NCBI GenBank assembly: GCA_948567375.1
Contig: OX419760.1
Location: forward strand, 13,268,001-13,332,000
Length of the DNA stretch: 64,000 nucleotides
Reading direction: 5' to 3'
Source of the DNA: Lunularia cruciata
Lineage: Eukaryota > Streptophyta > Marchantiopsida > Lunulariales > Lunulariaceae
Shown: piece by piece, positions 56,366 to 64,000 of the stretch
How positions within the stretch are numbered: the stretch's first letter is position 1
How the letters are laid out: the number at the start of each line of letters is the position of its first letter
Made by a program: the position numbers and the translations under genes
Notes under the pieces: model-generated
Database searches by the model: none
Seen by the model: the letters and a program-made list of their open reading frames with translations, nothing else
What the model was told of the DNA's origin: nothing

Positions 56366-57521
56366 TCGAATCCATCCGGATGCCGGATGCTGGGATACTC
56401 CCTCCCTTATAAAATGACACGTTGCACTGTAGGCTTCGAAAACGGGATAAGGGAAGCGTGTTTGCTTCGTCGCGATGGGAAGGATGTTCTTGAGGAGCGT
56501 CGACTGTGGACCGTCTTTACGCCACGTTCAAGCGCTCCCGTGCACTGCGGTTTTCTTTCAAACTTACCTCACATTTTGCAAGAATCTAATAAGATGCACT
56601 TTCTTGACGAGAACTGATCTATGACAGGATGCGCTTCAACCCATATAAATGCTAATGCAACTTGATGTGTGTTATACTAGCATCAGCTTGTTTGCGTGGA
56701 TAATTGGGTCAGAAGGATAAGCAAGCGGCTATAAAAGAGCACGAGATAAGTAAGGAACATGAACCAAATATAAGAAATAATTAAGATGATAATGAAGGAG
56801 ATCAAGAGAAGCTCCACCTCAAGAAAGAGAACTTGATGGAAATCCGGAGGAAATGAGGGCTCCTTTAAAGAGGCTAATCTTTGATTAGAGGCTTAAGAGG
56901 AGTCATGCAACCGGTTTGGAGAAAATTGCCATGAAATCTCGGTCTTTGCAACGATGGAGCGCACATTTGGAGTAAAATATAATCTTTTAAAGGATATAGT
57001 CAACTGGTTCGCTTTTATTTCCTCATGGATAACAAACCTTTTTTCCTTGCAAGGAACAATCTCCACTTCAAAAGCCCATAGGGAAGGAACTAGGTGATAT
57101 TATATCCTCGAGGTTTTGGTAACCAGATAAGAAATCAAGCAACATTTGTGAACTTATATGCCCTTAATGAACTTGTTCCATGTAAAGGCAAGAAATTGTA
57201 TCTTCTTAATGAGCGTATTCAAGGAAAGGTACTTCAAGTTGTCTTCAAGATCTACTTTGTGTTAGTAGACCATCCGTAATAAGAGAATTAGCACCTTTTG
57301 TGGCTATGTTTTAACCTCCACATGTAATACATCTGACATTTTTTGCAAATGATGATGCAAGCATCAAACTTACGATTGAGGAATCTAGAGTAGGTTATTC
57401 ATTTGTTGTTAAATGTGGACTAGTTGACTTTCTTTCGTAAGATCAAGAGGTATAACCACTAAACTATTGATCTTTAGAAGGACGAGATCAAGTAAGGGTA
57501 AGTACTCTTTGATTTGAGATA
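56366..57521. other. Unassigned, CpG-rich then AT-rich
   Basis: 56,366-56,640 is CpG-rich with a 90-codon frame (56,345-56,617) that matches no family I know and may be non-coding organellar DNA. 56,640-57,521 is AT-rich without recognisable content. Confidence 0.4.
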
Positions 57522-57680
57522 GAAAAATAACGAAAATTTCAGAAATATCCCTATAATTTTCAAATTTGCAAAAATATCCCTTATAGGAGTTCCACAATGT
57601 CATTGTTGAGCGTAAGCATCATGAAGAATAAGACACCATTTCTAAGAGAAAAAGAGCCATGCCAAAAACCTTCAACTTGT
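57522..57680 (+). repeat. Left terminal inverted repeat of the MULE
   Basis: Pairs with 59,567-59,721, with moderate divergence. The outer end reads gaaaaataac against ggaaaataac. Confidence 0.8.
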
Positions 57681-57689
57681 CAAACGATT

Positions 57690-59335
57690 CACATTTGCTT
57701 GCTGCCAAGCAGGTTGTACCTGGCACTTACATACATATGTCTTTAAAAAATGATGGGCTAAACTGTGTGGTCAAGACATTGGAAGAACAACATTCTTGTA
57801 ATGGAGTTGAACATTTAGACTACTAGTGGGCTTCTTCTACATTGATACCAAGAATCATTAGCAACAAGCTTGGAGGTACTCCTAGTTATACACAACATGA
57901 AATAGTGCACAATTTTTAACATGAACATGATATCACAATAACATATAGCCAAGTGTGGCATGCAAAGAAGGAAGCACTTGCAAATGCTTCTGGTTCTCAC
58001 AAGGCAGCATATGAGAAAGTTGAGAATTACTACAAAACTTTAAAGAACAACATTCTTTGGACATATGCTATTTTGAAAAGAGATGGTGAAAGTTTTCTAC
58101 AACTTTTCCTTGCCTTTGGACAGTCATTACATGGATTCAAACCTTGCATACCTTTGATTGGTATTGATGGAACCCATTTGAAGGGAAAATACCTAGATAT
58201 TCTTCTTTTTGCAACTACAATTGCCAGAGGGTACCTTATTTCCTACCAGCTTTGCAATTGTGAATGCTTAAAATGATGAAGGGAAAATACCTAGATATTC
58301 TTCTTTGTGCAACTACAATTGCCAAAGTGTGCCTTATTTTCTATCAGCTTTGCAATTGTGAATGCTTAAAATGATGCTGGCTGGATGTGATTCTTGACCC
58401 ATTTACATAGCGCAATTACCTTGTACTTAGAGCTTCCATGTTTAACCTTTTTCTTAGATAGAAAAAAAGGATTGATTAAAATTGTTGCCAATGTATTTCC
58501 TAGATGCAACCATGCTTTCTATGTGCTACACTTGGGTAAAAATCTATAATGTGCTTTCATAAACTTATAACTTGTTGAATGTTTGTGGAAAGTAGCTTAT
58601 GAAAAGATTACTATTGAATTTATGGAATTGATGAACAAGATCATTAACATGAATTCATATACACAATGTTGGTTAGAGGAACGTGTGCCACAACAATTTT
58701 GGGCTATTGCATACTTTACTTTGGCCATCTAACCTCTAATATTGCAGACTTTTTAAACTCTTTGTTGTCGCAAGCTTGTGATTAGAACATCCTTCTTTTG
58801 CTCAACATTATCTATCAGCAATTGATGTGTTGGTTTGAAACTCAATGTCAAAGTGAAATGTTACTACCATCAAAGAATCTTGATCAATCTACAAATTTTT
58901 ATCATTAACTTGATCCCAACGATGCTCAATGGTTCCAAGTCTTTTGGAGTGATTCAAATACCTATGAAATCATCTTTCTGCCAAACAACTTTGTCGTTAA
59001 CCTTGAGGAGAAAATTTTCAATTCCCACAATTGGCAAGAAGATGGTCTACCTTAGGGTCATGCTATTGCTACCATTCTCCATAGTTGCAACTATATTCAA
59101 TTTTATATTGCATCCTTCTTCACTGTTGCAAGTTTATAGTTATATATATACCATGGAACCTATTTTGCTACAAGAATTGGATGTTGGAGAATCCAGACCT
59201 CTACAAACAAGACATCCAACAAACAAAAAGAGTGTAGATAGAAGACATTGGCCATGAAAAACATGCCTCCAATTGTAGCCAATGTGGTCAAGGAGGTCTT
59301 TTATGGCAGACTTGTTTTTCTCTAATCTAAAATTT
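57690..59335 (+). pseudogene. MuDR-type transposase, broken
   Basis: Domains in order through stops and shifts: an N-terminal MuDR zinc region (CCQAGCTWHLHTY, then VVKTLEEQHSCNGVEHL); an open stretch at 57,953-58,276 with VWHAKKEAL, LQLFLAFGQSLHGFKPCIPL and the DDE start IGIDGTHLKGKYLDILL; core-end text with WLEERVPQQFWAIAYF near 58,670-58,720; a SWIM-like region (NSHNWQEDGLP, then GHAIATILH) near 59,020-59,080; and a degraded final CCHC knuckle (CSQCGQGG, later TC) near 59,273-59,315. It would have catalysed cut-and-paste transposition. The tandem duplication within it removes any function. Confidence 0.85.
58181..58376 (+). repeat. 98-bp tandem duplication inside the transposase
   Basis: 58,181-58,278 and 58,279-58,376 both start aagggaaaatacctagatat and end gcttaaaatgatg, with a few substitutions. 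It interrupts the core domain just after the first catalytic Asp segment. Confidence 0.9.
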
Positions 59336-59566
59336 ATTGTTTTTTATGACATACATACTTATAATGCAATACATAACTAGTTTTTCCTCGAAGAATAAAT
59401 GGTCAATAAGCACTAGGTGCAAATTGTTGGTGGCAAGCAAATGTGTATCATCTTGAATCAATAGCAATTGTTTGAGTTTCAAAACTCAAAGAGATAGCCA
59501 CTTCCTTCATGTGTTTATAAAGTTTTTCCATTGATGCAAAGGTCATTTTAATGCATAATTCCATAT

Positions 59567-59721
59567 GTTGAGAAGTTGAAGACTTTTGGTGTGGCTCTTT
59601 TTCTCTTAGAAGTGGTGTCTTATTACTCATAATGCTTGTGCTTGACACTTACATTGTGGAATCCCTATTAGAGATATTTTTGTGATTTTGAAAAATTATA
59701 GGGGCATTGTTGTTATTTTCC
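59567..59721 (-). repeat. Right terminal inverted repeat of the MULE
   Basis: Reverse complement of 57,522-57,680 with moderate divergence. Confidence 0.8.
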
Positions 59722-60700
59722 CTAGAAAATACAATTAATATAGTAGAAAATCATATAGGATAATAGCCATTTAACACTAAATAAATATGGTTCAAAACAT
59801 GTGGATTTTAAGTCAAATATAAGAAAGATTAAGAGATAATTATTAAGAGAGCTCAAGAGATAATAAGAAAATTAGATGCTTTAGAGCATCATTTTCTTAA
59901 ATAGAATCTTACACATACATAGATCTATTTACAAGGTCTATGTCTCCAGCTTAATCATTTTGGTATACATCTTATAATTTTTTGGTCTTGTAATGACACA
60001 CCATTGCACTATTAGTATATTTTATTTTCATATTTGTAGATTAGTTGAAGGTTAGGAAAGCTATTAAGACTAGAACACAAGATTGCACTAGTTATCATTG
60101 GCCTAGAAGATGACATAGAGAAAACAGCATGGCTCTTTTTTGTTGAAGGATCACAAGGACAAAGACCCTTGTGATCATGATCTTTGTGATTGTGTATCCT
60201 CAATGCTAATGACCTTTAGGTCAAAGTTTGTAACAAAAGAATTCCATCTCAGATGACATTGACCTAGAGTGTCATTGGCCTGATAGTAAGTAAATCTTGG
60301 GGAATTCAAATGACTTGAATACACAACCATCTAGACAAAGAATAGAAATCAATGACCATTCAAATTGGCCAAAATGCTTGCATGTACAAAAAATGATGGT
60401 TCACCTAGGACACACCCACCAAATAGCAAGATGGTTCACTCAAAGCTTGTGGATTGAATTCTTTTGAATCAAAAAATTTGAAAATTTGAGCACAAAGTGT
60501 CTAGCTATTTTGTTGAGGAGAAACAAGTATTAAGAGCTTGAAAGATTGGATGAGTGGGTGTTTGTGTAGACATTGTCTTTTAACAAAGAGATTGTGAGTG
60601 AGCACAATGACTCTCTAGCCATGAAGATGTATAGTGCTTCCAAACGTGATTTTCATATCACTAGGACTAAGTAAGTCAGCACTCCACTGTAAGGAAGATA
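59722..60700. other. Unassigned spacer
   Basis: AT-rich, no open frame of interest and no repeat edge recognised. A gatcatgatctttgtgatc word near 60,172-60,190 is a minor local inverted repeat. Confidence 0.4.
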
Positions 60701-62890
60701 TCATTTGCAAAAAAACCTCAATTTCTTGTCGTGGAATTGGAATTTGAGTGACTTAGCAATGATTCTAGAAATTCAAGATAATTGGGACCTTGGGTTATAC
60801 TCATTAAGGAGGAATGTGTTTGCATGGACTAAATCACATTTGAAAAGGTAATCAAGCCTATAACTAAATGTTCCTTCAATGGTATGACTATAGATACCTT
60901 GTGGACTCAACCTAAGATACAACTTGATAATGACATCAAGGCATCAATCAAGGAGAAGGAGTTGAGTAATCAATAAAGAATTGGGTACAAGAATCCCATA
61001 TGTAGATCAATTGCAGAAGGAATCATGAAGTTGTTCAAGAGTAAGTGCACCATATATGCCAACACAAGCCAAGAAATCTTCTTCAAATACCTTCATGAGG
61101 GGCTACCAATAAATTGGGCAAATGTGTTTTGTCAATAGGTTCAGAACATGTATGGAGACATGAACATGGAGGGCCAAGTCATGCTCATCTTGCCTTTCTA
61201 AGATACACTTTTACATTGGGATGCTACTCATGAAAGAAGAAAAGAAGAAGGTCCCATCTCACTTTTGTTATCAAGTGTATTTTTAACTCACATTGACATG
61301 ACCATGGAGTGCAAGAAATATAGAGTGGCCAATCAGGAGTATGCAAGTCAAAAAATTTTATGTGCATGTGGAGGAAGTATATAATTGTACCTTAAGATAC
61401 TTGCAGAAGAGGAAGTTGCAAGTGGTTGATGATTCCTTAAAAGAAGAATATGACCAAAAAAATCACCACACAATACACAAAGATGACATGATTGAGGAAG
61501 ATAATGAGGGCATAAATAAAGAAAAAGGTATCACTAAGACACAAAAGACATCATAGGAAGGAGATGTAAGCCAAGGAGGATACAATCACCCAAAAGAAGG
61601 AATGATGAATGAACAATCCTTCATTTGCATCAAACTTTCCTTGGACTTAGAAGCAAGAGCAAGTGCCTAATAAGATGGTGCATAATTGGTACCATCACAA
61701 AAGAAAGTGGCTAATAAGGAAGTAAGAAGATGAAGTTTTGGGCCATATAGAGAACACGGATGGCAAAGTATCTCCATAATCAAAATCCAAGAAGAACACA
61801 ACAGCAAGGATAGACCATTGGGAACAAAGAAAGGTGACAAGGTCTAGATAGAAGGAGGAGAGAATAAAGAAGAAGGAATACCACCAGCCAAAGAATTACC
61901 CATGTTTGACAAGATCTTGAAGGGGATGTTGAAGGCCAAGGAGGAAGAATCCTCACAAGCGCACATGCAACAAGGAAAGGGAGATGCACACTTGATTGAA
62001 CATGTAAATATTGCTCACAAAGAAGTATGAGAAGAGGTAAACATTCCGCTTCCCACCAAGGAGTGGATAGAGAAGGAGTGGGAGAAAAGCCAACCTCAAG
62101 AAGAAGAATATGTAAGCAAACTTGACTAAAAATGAAGACATCCTTCTTGTAGGAAGTGATCTATACAATAGGTCTAGCTCTTCAAGAGCTTAAAATGATT
62201 CTTCCCTACTACCAAAAATTGAACAAGACAATCACCAACCATGTGAAGTTGGTTGCTCATCTTAATTGGGTTACTCAAGCAGCTAATGCAAAGAAGGCAA
62301 GAGCTCATTAGGAGCTCAAGGAGATCAAGGAGCAGCTCCAAAACAAAGACAAAAGTTGTCATGAATAAGAGCAAACAATAGACAAGTAGAGGAAGTGGAG
62401 CAGTCAAGATTGAAGAAGAATGATGGAGATATAGAAAGAATATAGGTGATGGTATGGGTACTCAATCTTGGAATCACATAGCAAAGAGTAGAACATGACA
62501 AACAACTTCTTGTTGAGATGAGGAAGTGATCGCATTGAAGATTGAGTTGGAGCGTGCATGAATCAAGATCATCATTGATGAGATCATGTATGGTGATTAT
62601 AAGGAACTTGTAAAAATTCACATCAAGGTATTGACCAATCTACTTGATAAACAAGAGCAGCAAGAAGAATTAATCTGTGTTCAAGTATGGTTTGAGATAG
62701 AAGGAGAAATAAGGGCCATTTGTATGAACTTGGAGGAAGAGTATGCTCAAGTGTTCATAACAATGGAAGCTATGGTAAACCAGATGATCAAGCATGTAGA
62801 GAAACTAGCAAAGACCTTCCCTCATCAAGTTAGATTGCACAACCTAAAGACCAAAATTCACACATTGGGCAAAAAGGTCTACAACAACAA
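60700..62890 (+). repeat. Degenerate Lys/Glu-rich repeat region, possible old gag
   Basis: Like 1-2,560, the plus strand is purine-rich and encodes broken Lys/Glu-rich peptides. The best frames are 61,341-61,556 and 62,586-62,894, the latter with a helical, coiled-coil-like pattern (LTNLLDKQEQQEELI). No catalytic domain or zinc knuckle is visible. Retroelement gag is the most likely source but is not proven. Confidence 0.35.
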
Positions 62891-62910
62891 ATAACTTGTA
62901 CACTTGTTCA

Positions 62911-62948
62911 CTTGAAAGAGTCATGGATCAATCCATGACTCTTTCAAG
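62911..62948. repeat. Perfect 18-bp palindrome with a 2-base loop
   Basis: cttgaaagagtcatggat (62,911-62,928) and atccatgactctttcaag (62,931-62,948) are exact reverse complements separated by ca. It lies between the Lys/Glu-rich region and the dispersed repeat. Confidence 0.85.
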
Positions 62949-62984
62949 ATTGCATCTTCTAGAAAGTACACTTGTTTATGGTTG

Positions 62985-63470
62985 TAGTCATTAGAGTGAT
63001 TGGACCTTTGTGGTGAAACTATTAGAGAAGTAGGGACTGCCATTAGCATGTACATAGCAATTGTGGTGCTAATGCCATTCAACATGTTAATTACAATTGT
63101 GATGCTAACAAAGTTGGAAGCATTAGCAAAGATCAAATGCTTACAATCATGGCCAATTTCACCTTTAGTGAGAAGTGAAACAGAAAGTGAAGTGACTTTT
63201 GTGAGAAATGAACCATCACATTGAGGAATAATTTGGAAAAGATCTATAGTGTAAGTAATTTGTTTCTCCTTTTTTTAATGGATCATAGGGAATGACACTA
63301 CTACTATCTTCTAGGAATAACTCTACCCAAGAGATTAAATAGGAAACAATATAGAATTGACCATCGTGACACTTTTTTTAAACTTCTAGTCATTTCAAAC
63401 TTATATGTCGATGGGAACAACCAGTTCTTATATTTTTACTACATTGTGGTCAACATTGAGTCATTATAGG
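62985..63470 (+). repeat. Dispersed repeat, related to 3,565-4,050
   Basis: Same orientation and same order of words as 3,565-4,050 (gtcattagagtgattgg, gaaccatcac, gtgtaagtaatttg, gacactact, gagattaaatagg, gaattgacca). It follows a Lys/Glu-rich region in both places, so a larger shared unit is possible. Confidence 0.6.
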
Positions 63471-64000
63471 TCTTCAGCCAATGAGAAGTAACTATTATTC
63501 AAATGTTAGTTCTTTTTAATTATAGCTTTATATTTTTTTGTTTGTGGTCTATGGTTTTTCTTCAAGGTATGTTTTGCAAATAGATTATTATTGAAAAATT
63601 TATCATGAAAACAGTTTATTTCTTCTTTATTTCAAAGTATACCCATGCTAAAATTACCCATCCAAATTTTCATCCAAATTATGGAGAAAATTACATACTT
63701 CAATCTTTCTTAAATTTGCATACATCCAAGGACAAAAATGTAAGTATATGTATATACCATGGTGTATTGGTTACGGTTTCTATTATGCATTGATGTTATG
63801 GATGGTGCTAATCATATAGAACCTACAATGACAAGGAGTTAGATTATTCACAAGTCATTTTAGGCAACTCATAGGTTAATCATATTAGTCAATCACTAAA
63901 TAAAGTTTGAGGCATTCAAGTATAAGTTGGTTTATGTTGGTTGGTCTATCAATTTTTCCCAAAGGTTTTAAGAAGTGAAATGAAGTTTTAAGTGTTTGAA
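63471..64000. other. AT-rich DNA without recognisable content
   Basis: Only short chance frames are present. Confidence 0.4.

Larger units (their letters stand above)
57522..59721 (+). mobile_element. Mutator-like DNA transposon (MULE) with long terminal inverted repeats, decayed
   Basis: 57,522-57,680 is matched in reverse complement by 59,567-59,721 (shared words: ataagacaccaYttctaagag, aaaaagagcca, ccctataattt, ttccacaatgt). Inverted repeats of about 155 bp with a MuDR-type transposase between them define a MULE. The 2.2-kb length is short for an autonomous element. No 9-bp target duplication is evident. Confidence 0.85.

Noticed and set aside
56345-56380. T-arm-like ggttcgaatcc suggesting a tRNA gene
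   Set aside because: The flanking bases do not form the T-stem or an acceptor stem, no anticodon arm precedes it, and the upstream sequence is rRNA-like.
47430-56640. The whole island as one large mitochondrial insertion
   Set aside because: Only the 56.2-56.4 kb piece shows organellar similarity. The 51.7-52.9 kb stretch has intron-like exons not expected in organellar DNA, and an AT-rich gap separates the two. It remains an alternative to test by alignment.

Overview
The window looks like nuclear DNA of a plant with a repeat-rich genome. Evidence is several plant-type LTR retrotransposon lineages (a Ty1/Copia element and Ty3/Gypsy elements resembling chromoviruses and the OTA/Athila-Tat group), initiator-Met and Asp tRNA primer sites, a Mutator-like DNA transposon, a scrap of organellar large-subunit rRNA, and one CpG-rich stretch with short-intron exon signatures. 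I cannot name the species; a gymnosperm, fern, lycophyte or bryophyte would all fit. Nothing bacterial is present: no operons, CRISPR or prokaryotic genes.

Layout. 1-4,540: degenerate repeats. 4,540-8,011: 5' part of a chromovirus-like Gypsy element, cut inside its reverse transcriptase by an OTA-type Gypsy element. 8,012-17,810: that OTA element, in the order LTR, extra ORF, gag, protease, RT, RNase H, integrase, LTR, followed by a second integrase tail and a third LTR with a foreign CpG-rich piece between. 17,811-20,830: spacer with a solo LTR. 20,831-26,350: a decayed Copia element on the minus strand with matching LTRs and a near-perfect target duplication. 26,889-47,115: two related copies of a remarkable Gypsy family. 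Copy A is on the minus strand (26,993-36,736). Copy B is on the plus strand (39,415-47,115), and next to it lies an oppositely oriented leader+LTR fragment (37,560-39,410).

The A/B family is the main discovery candidate. Between protease and reverse transcriptase it encodes a C5-cytosine DNA methyltransferase domain (motifs I, II, IV with Pro-Cys, VI, VIII-like and X). Downstream of the integrase it encodes a PHD-type zinc finger with canonical Cys4-His-Cys3 spacing. A retroelement carrying both a DNA methylation writer and a chromatin-reading finger could influence the methylation of its own copies or its insertion sites. Both copies here are broken by stops and frameshifts, so the claim concerns the family, not these copies.

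47,430-53,830 is a compositional island: CpG is abundant here and rare in the transposons. It holds a likely spliced minus-strand gene of unknown function (51,670-52,893), another likely minus-strand terminal exon (48,460-48,639), and two hairpins, one resembling a microRNA precursor. It is followed by AT-rich DNA, an organellar rRNA-like fragment (about 56,226-56,365), a Mutator-like element with long terminal inverted repeats (57,522-59,721), and further degenerate repeat DNA, including a copy of the repeat also present near position 3,600. Coordinates of domains in decayed elements are approximate because the frames are interrupted.
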